From: Rhizobium brockwellii
GTDB taxonomy: Bacteria; Pseudomonadota; Alphaproteobacteria; Rhizobiales; Rhizobiaceae
Reading direction: 5' to 3'
Assembly: GCF_000769405.2 (NCBI RefSeq)
Contig: NZ_CP053439.1
Coordinates: 4,324,501 to 4,388,500 of the forward strand
Length of the DNA stretch: 64,000 nucleotides
Below are positions 56,391 through 64,000 of the stretch, in pieces. Position numbers and translations under genes: made by a program. How positions within the stretch are numbered: position 1 is the first letter of the stretch; each line of letters starts with the position of its first letter. The notes under the pieces are model-generated. The model did no database searches. It saw nothing but the letters and a program-made list of their open reading frames with translations, and was not told the origin of the DNA.

Positions 56391-57092
56391 TTGGATATGT
56401 TGGGCTTGAGCAATGAGGAATGGACGGCGATCCTGCTCAGCCTGCGCGTCTCGATTGTCGCCATGTTGGCGAGCCTGCCTTTCGGCATCCTCGTCGCCCT
56501 CCTGCTTGCCCGCGGCCGCTTCTGGGGCAAGTCGGTGCTGAATGGCGTCGTTCATCTGCCGTTGATCCTGCCTCCAGTCGTCACCGGTTTTCTTCTCCTC
56601 ATCCTGTTTGGCCGCCGCGGTCCGATCGGCAGCCCACTCGACCAGTATTTCGGCATTGTTCTCTCCTTCCGCTGGACGGGCGCGGCCTTGGCCTGCGCCA
56701 TCATGGCCTTTCCGCTGATGGTGCGCAGCATCCGCCTGTCGATCGAGGCGGTCGATCGCAAGCTGGAAGAGGCGGCCGGAACCCTCGGCGCCGGCCCTGT
56801 CTGGATCTTCCTGACGATCACCCTGCCGCTGACCCTGCCCGGCATCATCGCCGGCATGATCCTTTCTTTTGCCAAGGCGATGGGCGAATTCGGCGCGACG
56901 ATCACCTTCGTCTCCAACATTCCCGGCGAAACCCAGACGCTGTCGGCGGCGATCTACACCTTCACCCAGGTGCCGGGCGGCGATGCCGGCGCGCTCCGCC
57001 TGACGCTTGTCGCCGTCGTCATTTCGATGGCCGCCCTGCTCGCCTCCGAATTCCTCGCCCGTCTCGCCGGCCGGAGGATCGATCCCGAATGA
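56391..57092 (+). CDS. modB: Molybdate ABC transporter, permease
   Basis: 233 residues with about five helices. [51 protein letters not shown], and the EAA loop [21 protein letters not shown] are standard ModB features. Start at TTG 56391 is supported by CTGAGGAG eleven bases upstream; ATG 56397 is the alternative. Its stop overlaps the modC start as ATGA. Confidence 0.95.
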   Translation: MDMLGLSNEEWTAILLSLRVSIVAMLASLPFGILVALLLARGRFWGKSVLNGVVHLPLILPPVVTGFLLLILFGRRGPIGSPLDQYFGIVLSFRWTGAALACAIMAFPLMVRSIRLSIEAVDRKLEEAAGTLGAGPVWIFLTITLPLTLPGIIAGMILSFAKAMGEFGATITFVSNIPGETQTLSAAIYTFTQVPGGDAGALRLTLVAVVISMAALLASEFLARLAGRRIDPE

Positions 57093-58156
57093 CGCTGATC
57101 GTCGAGGCAAAACAGAGGCTCGGCGCCTTTTCGCTCGATGCCGCCTTCATCTCCGAGCGTGGCGTCACCGCGCTGTTCGGCCGCTCCGGCTCCGGCAAGA
57201 CCTCGATGATCCGCATCATCGCCGGCCTCGCCCGCCCGGACGAAGGCCGCGTCGTCCTCGACGGCGAGCCCCTGACCGAAACCGCAACCGGTATCTTCGT
57301 CCCGAAACATCGCCGCCGCTTCGGTTACGTCTTCCAGGAGGCCCGGCTTTTCCCGCATCTGAGCATTCGCGCCAATCTCTCCTATGGCCGCTGGTTCGCA
57401 GCAAGACCGGCACACGGCGAGAGCTTCGACCGCATCGTCGACCTGCTCGGCATCGAGACGCTGCTGGAGCGCAGCCCCTCGAAACTTTCCGGTGGCGAGA
57501 AGCAGCGCGTCGCCATCGGCCGCGCGCTTCTCTCCTCGCCCCGCCTGCTGTTGATGGACGAGCCGCTCGCCGCCCTCGATGAGGCGCGTAAGGCCGAGAT
57601 TCTGCCTTATCTCGAGCGATTGCGCGACGAAACCGACATCCCGATCGTCTATGTCAGTCACTCGATCGCCGAGGTGGCGCGGCTGGCAAACCAGGTCGTC
57701 GTCATGCGTGACGGCAAGGTGGAAGCGACAGGCCCCGCCATCGACATATTGAGCCGCCCCTCCACCGCCTCCGACCGGCGCGAGGCCGGCGCACTGCTGG
57801 AAGGCACGGTGAAAAGCTTCGATGCGCGACACCGTCTATCGACGGTCGCGCTGAAATCGTGCCAGCTCCATATTCCGGGCGCGACCCTTGCGCCCGGCAA
57901 ATCGGTCCGCATCCGCATTCCCTCCCGCGATGTCATGCTGGCGACCGCAAGGCCCGAGGGGCTGAGCGCGCTGAATATCCTGGAAGCAAGGATAGACGGG
58001 ATGTCCTCGACCGAGGACGGAACGGTGGAAATCCGGCTCGATTGCGGCGGCGATATCATTCTTTCCCGGATCACCACATTGTCCTGCGAGCGTCTCGATC
58101 TTCGACCGGGAAGGGCGGTCTTCGCCGTCATCAAGACAGTTGCCCTGGAGGCCTGA
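57089..58156 (+). CDS. modC: Molybdate ABC transporter, ATP-binding protein
   Basis: 355 residues. The nucleotide-binding domain (about 1-215) has Walker [11 protein letters not shown]-loop in [12 protein letters not shown], signature [16 protein letters not shown], Walker [13 protein letters not shown] and the switch histidine in [10 protein letters not shown]. The C-terminal part (about 285-350) is a TOBE/MOP-like domain ([18 protein letters not shown]) that senses molybdate. It ends one base before the convergent modE stop, so no room is left for a terminator. Confidence 0.95.
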   Translation: MTLIVEAKQRLGAFSLDAAFISERGVTALFGRSGSGKTSMIRIIAGLARPDEGRVVLDGEPLTETATGIFVPKHRRRFGYVFQEARLFPHLSIRANLSYGRWFAARPAHGESFDRIVDLLGIETLLERSPSKLSGGEKQRVAIGRALLSSPRLLLMDEPLAALDEARKAEILPYLERLRDETDIPIVYVSHSIAEVARLANQVVVMRDGKVEATGPAIDILSRPSTASDRREAGALLEGTVKSFDARHRLSTVALKSCQLHIPGATLAPGKSVRIRIPSRDVMLATARPEGLSALNILEARIDGMSSTEDGTVEIRLDCGGDIILSRITTLSCERLDLRPGRAVFAVIKTVALEA

Positions 58157-58534
58157 TCAGCCGCGCTCGCCCTGCTGCAGGTTGCGCTTGCCCTCGAGCC
58201 AGGCGAGATCGTCGGCAAGGCTCATGCGCATCGTCCTTTCCATCCGGCGGAAACGCCCGAGCAATTCCTCGCCGAACGGCGTCAGCGCCGCGCCGCCGCC
58301 CTTCTGCCCGCCGCGCTGCGATTCCACCACCTGTTCGTTAAACATCCGGTTCATCTCGCTGACCAGCAGCCACGCCCGCCGATAGGACATGTCCATCGCC
58401 CGCCCCGCCGCCGAGATCGATCCGGTCTGGCGGATATGCTCCAGCAGTTCCATCTTGCCGTGGCCAAGACGATCCTCGTCCGGGAAGCTGATTCGCAGGA
58501 CAGGCACGAGTGTTTTTGCGGCTGAGTCGGTCAT
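58157..58534 (-). CDS. modE: ModE-like regulator, DNA-binding domain only
   Basis: 125 residues. The winged helix-turn-helix of the ModE/LysR type is present: LGHGKMELLEHIRQTGSISA, RAMDMSYRRAWLLVSEMNRM, and QRGGQKGGGAALTPFGEELL. The C-terminal di-MOP molybdate-binding domain of E. coli ModE is missing, so this short form either senses molybdate differently or acts with ModC's MOP domain. Start ATG 58534 gives the compact form; an ATG at 58579 would add 15 residues. It is convergent with modC. Confidence 0.88.
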   Translation of the reverse strand: MTDSAAKTLVPVLRISFPDEDRLGHGKMELLEHIRQTGSISAAGRAMDMSYRRAWLLVSEMNRMFNEQVVESQRGGQKGGGAALTPFGEELLGRFRRMERTMRMSLADDLAWLEGKRNLQQGERG

Positions 58535-58723
58535 TGAATCTGGAGATCGTGGAATTTCCCGCACTTTACGCTGCGGCATGGAAACTGTACACCGCCCGCA
58601 CGAGGCCGCCCCGAGCAGCCAAATACTTCAATTCGAACGGCAGATCGGATTTTCGGCCGTTCCGTACCTTAGCATGTCTTGAAACATTAATGGTTTGATG
58701 CCTATCTTAACCATGATCCGGTC

Positions 58724-59188
58724 GTGATCGGATCTGTGTTGTGCATAGTTTGTCATTCCAGGAAAGGGAAAGCACTGACAACAGTACACGCCAAGGGAAA
58801 GACGCTCGCCGTTATCCCGAAGAGTGCGGAACGTGGCGCCGATGCCGCCGCCCGTGCCCTAGAAACCGTCCTCGCCAGCCTCGAGGACTCCAAAGCTGAA
58901 GATATCGTCACCATCGACATTGCCGGAAAATCGGCGCTGGGAGACTACATGATCGTCGTCTCCGGCCGCTCGAACAGGCATGTCATGGCGATCTCGGATC
59001 ACCTGCTCACCGATCTTAAGGACGACGGCCTCGGTACGGCCCGCGTCGAAGGTCAAGAAGGCGGCGATTGGGTCCTGATCGACACCGGTGACATTATCGT
59101 GCATGTGTTTCGTCCCGAAATCCGCGAGTTCTACAACATCGAAAAGATGTGGGCGGCTCCGGATATGGATGAAGAAACACGGCACTGA
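58724..59188 (+). CDS. rsfS: Ribosomal silencing factor RsfS (Iojap)
   Basis: About 137-154 residues depending on start. The core ALETVLASLEDSKAEDIVTI, DYMIVVSGRSNRHVMAISDH and VEGQEGGDWVLIDTGDIIVH with HVFRPEIREFYNIEKMW is that of RsfS, which binds L14 and blocks subunit joining in starvation. GTG 58724 and GTG 58736 have no ribosome site. The only good one (AGGAAAGGG) precedes a CTG at 58775, which would start the protein at TTVHAKGK. It is the usual gene next to rlmH and near nadD. Confidence 0.92.
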   Translation: MIGSVLCIVCHSRKGKALTTVHAKGKTLAVIPKSAERGADAAARALETVLASLEDSKAEDIVTIDIAGKSALGDYMIVVSGRSNRHVMAISDHLLTDLKDDGLGTARVEGQEGGDWVLIDTGDIIVHVFRPEIREFYNIEKMWAAPDMDEETRH

Positions 59189-59306
59189 CAGGCGAGCCGG
59201 CATTCTGTCCGGCGCCTGAGACGTGGCATTGGCTGGCCGGCAGACATCTTAAGCCGGCCGGTGGCGTAGTGTGCGCCCGATGTGCCGCATGAGCGGGAGC
59301 GGATGA

Positions 59307-59789
59307 ATGCGAATAGGTCTTTTTACGGTGGGGCGGCTGAAGTCCGGCCCAGAAAAGGATCTTGCCGCCCGTTATTTCGACCGTTTCGCCAAGGCCGGCC
59401 CTGCCGTCGGCCTCGAATTGACCCGCGTTGCCGAAGTTGCCGAAAGCCGGGCCTCCAATGCGGAGACCCGCAAGCGCGAAGAGGCGGCGATGCTTCTGAA
59501 ATCGCTTGCCGATGGCAGCATCCTCATTCTTCTCGATGAACGCGGCAAAGCGCTCGACAGCGAAGCCTTCGCAAACCTGCTCGGCTCCTATCGCGACCAG
59601 GGCAAACGCGAGCTGACCATCGCGATCGGCGGTGCCGACGGCCTCGATCCCTCCCTTTACGACCGTGCCGACGCCACGTTGTGCCTGGGTAAGATGACCT
59701 GGCCGCACCAACTCGTGCGCACGCTGATCGCCGAGCAGCTCTATCGTGCCGTCACCATCCTGTCCGGTCATCCCTATCACCGCGTCTGA
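59307..59789 (+). CDS. rlmH: 23S rRNA pseudouridine-1915 N3-methyltransferase
   Basis: 160 residues of the SPOUT methyltransferase family. It starts MRIGLFTVGRLKSGPEKDLA; LLDERGKALDSEAFANLL, TIAIGGADGL and LCLGKMTWPHQLVRTLIAEQ form the trefoil-knot AdoMet site; the tail is YRAVTILSGHPYHRV. It methylates helix 69 of 23S rRNA. It follows rsfS after about 120 bases, the common order. Confidence 0.97.
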   Translation: MRIGLFTVGRLKSGPEKDLAARYFDRFAKAGPAVGLELTRVAEVAESRASNAETRKREEAAMLLKSLADGSILILLDERGKALDSEAFANLLGSYRDQGKRELTIAIGGADGLDPSLYDRADATLCLGKMTWPHQLVRTLIAEQLYRAVTILSGHPYHRV

Positions 59790-59947
59790 TACTGCATCAG
59801 CCTGATGCGTCGGCCCGATACCCCGGCAATGCGTCGCAATGTCACGCAGCCGTGTTTGCTTGGCCACCCGTTCTCCCGCAATCCTTATGGCAAAGTGCAC
59901 CAAATCAGCTTAGTCTCCGCGCGATTTGAGAAAGTGCCCCAACACGC

Positions 59948-61396
59948 ATGACGAGAGCATCCACCAGGCGACACCGCATGATCCTGCCGGCTATCGCGGC
60001 CGGCTTCGGTGTGGCGGTGATTGTGGTGTCGGCAAATCCGTTCATCGTCCGGGCGCAGGATGCCGCGCCCGAGGCGGCACAGCCTTCGACCGAGCTGGCC
60101 GCACCTCCGCCGGCAGCCGAGCCGGCGCCGCCGCTCGATCCGGCGGCCGAACTTGCCGCCAAGCGTGATCAGACCCGTGCCGAACTCGAAACCCTGTCGA
60201 AAACGATCAACCTCTCCACCGACAAGGTGAGCGCGCTTCAGCAGAGCATCGCCAATCTGGAAAAGAGCACGGAAAGCGTCCGCCAGGCACTGATCGATTC
60301 CGCAGCCCGCCGCAAAGCGCTCGAAAAGCAGATCCTCGAAAGCGAGAAGAAACTTGCCGATCTCGGCGTCAAGGAGGATGGCATCCGCCGTTCCCTGCAT
60401 GAGCGCCGCGGATTGTTGGCCGAGGTGCTGGCAGCACTCCAGCGCATGGGCCGCAACCCGCCGCCGGCTTTGCTCGTCACCCCTGATGACGCGCTCGCCT
60501 CCGTGCGCAGCGCCATTCTGCTCGGCGCCGTCGTGCCCGGCATCCGCAAAGAGACCGACAAGCTTGCCGCAGACCTCGCAAGCCTTGCCGCATTGCAGAC
60601 CGCAAGTGCTGCCGAGAAGGCCTCGCTGACCGGGACGATGACTGATGGCATCGAGGAAGAGCGGCGCATGGACCTGCTGCTTGCCGAAAACGACAAGCTC
60701 AGCCGCAGCAACGCCGCCGAGCTCGGGGCCGAAAGGAAACGTTCCGAGGAGCTTGCCGGCAAGGCGACCAGCCTCGAAGGCCTGGTCGCCTCGATGGAAT
60801 CCGAGATCGCTTCGGTGCGGGATGCTGCCGCTGCCGCCCGCCAGGCGGAGGAGAACCGCAAGCTTATGACGGACGAGCAGCGCGCCCAGGCCAAGGCGCT
60901 TGCCGACAGCGGCGTGCCCGATAAAAACCGCATTGCGCCCGCATATCCGTTCGGAGAATTGAAGGCGAAATTGGAGGTGCCCGTTACGGGTGATATCCTG
61001 CGCCAGTTCGGCGATGCCGACGGCACCGGGCACGAGGCCATGGGAATGACGGTCGCCACCAATCCAGAGACAGTGGTGACGGCGCCTGCGGATGGTCTGG
61101 TGGTTTTCGCCGGCGCATTCCGCAGTTACGGCCAGATGATCATCCTCGACACGGGCGATGGATACCACCTGGTTCTCTCGGGAATGGATACGATCAATAC
61201 CCGTCAGGGAAAATTCGTTTTCTCCGGCGAGCCGCTTGCCGTGATGGGCGCGAAAAGAGTGGCAAGCGCAACTGCATTGGCGCTGGAAACGAACCGGCCA
61301 ACGCTTTACATTGAATTTCGAAAGGACGGTAAACCGGTCGATTCCCGACCGTGGTGGACCGCCAAAGACACTGGAAAGGCACGCAATGATTCGTAG
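59948..61396 (+). CDS. EnvC-like murein hydrolase activator (coiled coil plus degenerate LytM domain)
   Basis: 482 residues. An N-terminal membrane segment or signal (MILPAIAAGFGVAVIVVSAN), a proline-alanine stretch, then a long coiled coil (about 75-330; ALQQSIANLEKSTESVRQAL and so on), then a C-terminal M23/LytM domain. The zinc-ligand positions look changed: GHEAMGMTVATNP in place of HxGxD, and YIEFRKDGKPVDSRPW in place of the HxH motif. Such degenerate LytM proteins activate amidases for daughter-cell separation. It overlaps ctpA by 11 bases, as in many alpha-proteobacteria. Confidence 0.9.
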   Translation: MTRASTRRHRMILPAIAAGFGVAVIVVSANPFIVRAQDAAPEAAQPSTELAAPPPAAEPAPPLDPAAELAAKRDQTRAELETLSKTINLSTDKVSALQQSIANLEKSTESVRQALIDSAARRKALEKQILESEKKLADLGVKEDGIRRSLHERRGLLAEVLAALQRMGRNPPPALLVTPDDALASVRSAILLGAVVPGIRKETDKLAADLASLAALQTASAAEKASLTGTMTDGIEEERRMDLLLAENDKLSRSNAAELGAERKRSEELAGKATSLEGLVASMESEIASVRDAAAAARQAEENRKLMTDEQRAQAKALADSGVPDKNRIAPAYPFGELKAKLEVPVTGDILRQFGDADGTGHEAMGMTVATNPETVVTAPADGLVVFAGAFRSYGQMIILDTGDGYHLVLSGMDTINTRQGKFVFSGEPLAVMGAKRVASATALALETNRPTLYIEFRKDGKPVDSRPWWTAKDTGKARNDS

Positions 61397-62708
61397 GGCT
61401 TCTCTTGTTCTGGTCGGCGCATTGATGGGTGCGACCGCAATGAGCGTCATTTACTCGGCGGGTGTGCCGGCAGAAGCGGCCGGATCCTCGACCTACAAGG
61501 AACTTTCGGTTTTCGGGGATGTCTTCGAGCGTGTGCGTGCGCAATATGTGACGCCGCCTGCGGAAGACAAGCTGATCGAGAACGCCATCAACGGCATGCT
61601 CTCCTCGCTCGATCCGCATTCGAGCTACATGAATGCGAAGGACGCCGAGGACATGCGCACCCAGACCAAGGGTGAGTTCGGCGGCCTCGGCATCGAAGTC
61701 ACGATGGAAGACGAACTCGTCAAGGTCATCACCCCGATCGACGATACGCCCGCCGCCAAGGCCGGTGTTCTCGCCGGCGACTACATCTCCGAGATCGACG
61801 GCCAGTCCGTGCGCGGCCTGAAGCTGGAAGACGCCGTCGAGAAGATGCGCGGCGCCGTCAACACGCCGATCAAACTAACGCTGATCCGCAAGGGTGCCGA
61901 CAAGCCGATCGAGCTGACGATCGTCCGTGACGTCGTCGCCGTCCAGGCAGTCAAGTCGCGTGTCGAGGACGATGTCGGCTATCTCCGCATCATCTCCTTC
62001 ACCGAGAAGACCTATCCCGACATGGAAAAGGCGATCAAGAAGATCAAGGACACCGTTCCGGCCGACAAGCTGAAGGGTTATGTTCTCGACCTGCGCCTCA
62101 ATCCGGGCGGTCTGCTCGACCAGGCGATCAACGTCTCCGATGCCCTGCTGCAGCGTGGCGAAGTCGTTTCGACCCGCGGCCGCAATCCGGATGAAACCCG
62201 CCGCTTCAATGCCGGCCCGGGCGACCTGACGGATGGCAAGCCGGTGATCGTGCTGATCAACGGCGGTTCGGCTTCCGCATCGGAAATCGTCGCCGGCGCT
62301 CTTCAGGATCTGCGCCGTGCCACCGTTCTCGGCACGCGCTCCTTCGGCAAGGGTTCTGTCCAGACGATCATCCCGCTCGGCGAAAACGGCGCGCTGCGCC
62401 TGACCACGGCGCTCTACTACACGCCGTCGGGCCGCTCGATCCAGGGTACCGGCATCACCCCCGACATCAAGGTCGAGGAGCCGCTGCCGCAGGAACTGCA
62501 GGGCAAGATGGTGACCGAAGGCGAATCCAGCCTGCGCGGTCACATCAAGGGTCAGAGCGAGACCGACGAAGGTTCGGGCTCCGTTGCCTACGTCCCGCCG
62601 GACCCGAAGGACGACGTTCAGCTGAACTACGCGCTCGACCTTCTGCGCGGCAAGAAGACCGATCCGGCCTTCCCGCCGAATCCGGACAAGGCCGTCGTCG
62701 CCAAGTAA
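61386..62708 (+). CDS. ctpA: Carboxyl-terminal processing protease (family S41)
   Basis: 440 residues with an N-terminal signal or anchor (ASLVLVGALMGATAMSVIYS). The PDZ domain spans FGGLGIEVTMEDELVKVITP to about residue 185. The catalytic serine lies in GGSASASEIVAGAL, and the lysine in TRSFGKGSVQT. It is a periplasmic protease that processes or degrades envelope proteins. It overlaps the EnvC-like gene upstream, and a terminator follows. Confidence 0.95.
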   Translation: MIRRASLVLVGALMGATAMSVIYSAGVPAEAAGSSTYKELSVFGDVFERVRAQYVTPPAEDKLIENAINGMLSSLDPHSSYMNAKDAEDMRTQTKGEFGGLGIEVTMEDELVKVITPIDDTPAAKAGVLAGDYISEIDGQSVRGLKLEDAVEKMRGAVNTPIKLTLIRKGADKPIELTIVRDVVAVQAVKSRVEDDVGYLRIISFTEKTYPDMEKAIKKIKDTVPADKLKGYVLDLRLNPGGLLDQAINVSDALLQRGEVVSTRGRNPDETRRFNAGPGDLTDGKPVIVLINGGSASASEIVAGALQDLRRATVLGTRSFGKGSVQTIIPLGENGALRLTTALYYTPSGRSIQGTGITPDIKVEEPLPQELQGKMVTEGESSLRGHIKGQSETDEGSGSVAYVPPDPKDDVQLNYALDLLRGKKTDPAFPPNPDKAVVAK

Positions 62709-62718
62709 TTGATCCCCT

Positions 62719-62745
62719 CAAGGCCGGGCACCTCGCCCGGCCTTG
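62719..62745 (+). terminator. Hairpin terminator after ctpA
   Basis: CAAGGCCGGGC and GCCCGGCCTTG form a perfect 11-bp stem with a five-base loop, 11 bases after the ctpA stop, followed by a moderately T-rich tail. It may only partly stop transcription into the next gene. Confidence 0.75.
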
Positions 62746-62785
62746 ACCCTTTCTGCTGTTTCCCGGTTTTGGAGCGGGCGAAAAA

Positions 62786-63982
62786 TTGGGAACGGACCTG
62801 CATACGCCTCTAGGCCGCAACCGCAAAACCGGCCGCAAGCGTCCGGGTTTTTTGCGCCTGGGCCGTATGGCCGCCAGTCTTTGCCTTTTCGCGATAGGCG
62901 GCTTTTCCCTCTATACGGCATTTCGCGGCGATGGGCTGGAACGCACCAAACCGCCGGCGGCCGAACAAGCCGCAACACCCCCTGCCAATACGCCTCAGCC
63001 ACCGACGGCCACCACGGGCCAAGCTGCCGACGGCATGCCCCGCGCCGATCCGCGCTCGGGCGCCAATGTCGAGCAGATGGTCACCGGCGACGGCTCGGTC
63101 GTCACCAAATACAGTCCCCGCCCTCGTGACGGCGGCGGGCCGGTGCTGGTCGACGCCATGCAGATCGGCCAGGATCCGCGCATGGCAGCCCAACCCAATG
63201 ATGCGCTGCTCGAAGAGACGCCTTTTGGCAGGCTGCCGATCATCGGCCCCGATGGCCGGCGGCCGATGGATCAATATGCGCGTCCCTCACCTGGCGCGCG
63301 CGGCGTCCGCATCGCCATCGTCGTCAGCGGCCTCGGGCTCAGCCAGACCGGAACGCAGCGCGCCATCGCGGAGCTTCCGGAGGAGATCACCTTCGCTTTT
63401 GCCGCAAGCGGCAACAGCCTGCAGCGCTGGATGCAGGAGGCCCGCCGCGGCGGTCACGAGATCCTTCTCCAGGTGCCGCTCGAACCCTTTGATTATCCGG
63501 CGAACGATCCGGGGCCCGAAACGCTACTGACCACGAAACCTGCCGCCCGCAACATCGAGAACCTGCACAAGGCGATGGGCGAGATCACCAACTATACCGG
63601 CGTCATGAATTATCTCGGCGGCCGTTTCCTGTCCGATCCCGCCGCCATGGAACCTGTCATGCGCGACATCGGCAAGCGCGGGTTGCTGTTTCTCGACGAT
63701 GGCACCTCAGCGCAGTCGAAGACGGCGGCAATCGCCAAGGGAACCGAACTGCCCTATGCCTTCGCCGACCTGCAGCTCGACGGCCAGCTTGATATCAACG
63801 CTGTCCTGAAGAAGCTCGACGAACTTGAGCGCATCGCCCGCAAGAACGGCCAGGCAATCGGCGTCGCCTCGGCTTTCGATGAGAGCGTTGACGCCATCGC
63901 CAAATGGAGCGAGGAGGCCGCGATGCGCGGTATCGAGATTGTCGGCGTTGCCGCCCTTTCCAACGACCCCCGGAATCCTTGA
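62786..63982 (+). CDS. Divergent polysaccharide deacetylase family protein
   Basis: 398 residues. One N-terminal membrane segment (MAASLCLFAIGGFSLYTAF) is followed by a proline-rich linker, then the YibQ/DUF610-type domain: VRIAIVVSGLGLSQTGTQRA, FAFAASGNSLQRWMQEARRG, GHEILLQVPLEPFDYPANDP and NYLGGRFLSDPAAM. The family keeps the deacetylase fold, but its activity is unproven. The start is TTG 62786, supported by TTGGAGCGGG upstream. The usual rhizobial neighbour rppH would begin just beyond the window. Confidence 0.9.
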   Translation: MGTDLHTPLGRNRKTGRKRPGFLRLGRMAASLCLFAIGGFSLYTAFRGDGLERTKPPAAEQAATPPANTPQPPTATTGQAADGMPRADPRSGANVEQMVTGDGSVVTKYSPRPRDGGGPVLVDAMQIGQDPRMAAQPNDALLEETPFGRLPIIGPDGRRPMDQYARPSPGARGVRIAIVVSGLGLSQTGTQRAIAELPEEITFAFAASGNSLQRWMQEARRGGHEILLQVPLEPFDYPANDPGPETLLTTKPAARNIENLHKAMGEITNYTGVMNYLGGRFLSDPAAMEPVMRDIGKRGLLFLDDGTSAQSKTAAIAKGTELPYAFADLQLDGQLDINAVLKKLDELERIARKNGQAIGVASAFDESVDAIAKWSEEAAMRGIEIVGVAALSNDPRNP

Positions 63983-64000
63983 GAGTATCCTTGAGACGGA

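Overview
The window is a stretch of a fast-growing rhizobial chromosome, most likely Rhizobium leguminosarum, R. etli or a close relative. The evidence is the adjacent set pyc / LuxR-type expR / ndvA, an opgC next to a 2839-residue cyclic beta-1,2-glucan synthase (ndvB), the obgE-proB-proA-nadD-rsfS-rlmH-envC-ctpA order, rhizobial intergenic mosaic repeats and a uniformly high GC content. It is mostly core chromosome. I see no prophage, integrase, CRISPR array, rRNA or plasmid function, and only one decayed transposase.

Layout. 0-3.6 kb: the 5' end of mtgA, a farnesyl diphosphate synthase, hisC and ispG (two isoprenoid genes close together). 3.7-10.2 kb: an MFS exporter, a DeoR regulator, an EamA transporter, a cystine/polar amino-acid ABC transporter and an FMN reductase. 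10.4-28.1 kb: pyruvate carboxylase, then expR, ndvA, a transposase remnant, a VOC protein, opgC and ndvB; ndvB makes the periplasmic cyclic glucan, NdvA exports it and OpgC probably succinylates it. 28.7-29.2 kb: two very small genes. 29.3-35.7 kb: a dipeptidase plus dipeptide/oligopeptide ABC transporter operon with ATGA overlaps. 35.9-39.5 kb: a CUT2 sugar/inositol ABC transporter. 39.9-47.1 kb: a DUF1993 protein, a phosphonate-monoesterase-like sulfatase family enzyme overlapping galE, a ThuA-like protein, an acetyltransferase, a DUF2934 protein, a DUF6880-like protein and a DsbA-fold protein. 47.3-54.98 kb: tRNA-Ser(CGA), rplU-rpmA, two GNAT genes, an endonuclease/phosphatase-fold enzyme, then obgE-proB-proA-nadD. 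55.0-55.16 kb: a minus-strand small RNA candidate. 55.5-58.5 kb: modABC with a convergent one-domain modE. 58.7-64 kb: rsfS, rlmH, an EnvC-like activator, ctpA and a divergent polysaccharide deacetylase.

Most interesting non-coding signal: at 55.03-55.16 kb two consecutive hairpins each show an anti-Shine-Dalgarno loop (CUCCUCCUCCC on the minus strand), followed by a terminator hairpin. This is the architecture of the alpha-proteobacterial alpha-r14 (NfeR1) / 'cuckoo' sRNAs. Other non-coding features are four mosaic palindromic elements with a shared core, two near-identical ~100-bp repeats 14 kb apart, and stable hairpins directly behind two solute-binding-protein genes, which suggest differential mRNA stability inside ABC operons. 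I found no clearly unprecedented system; family assignments come from motif and sequence recognition, without database searches.
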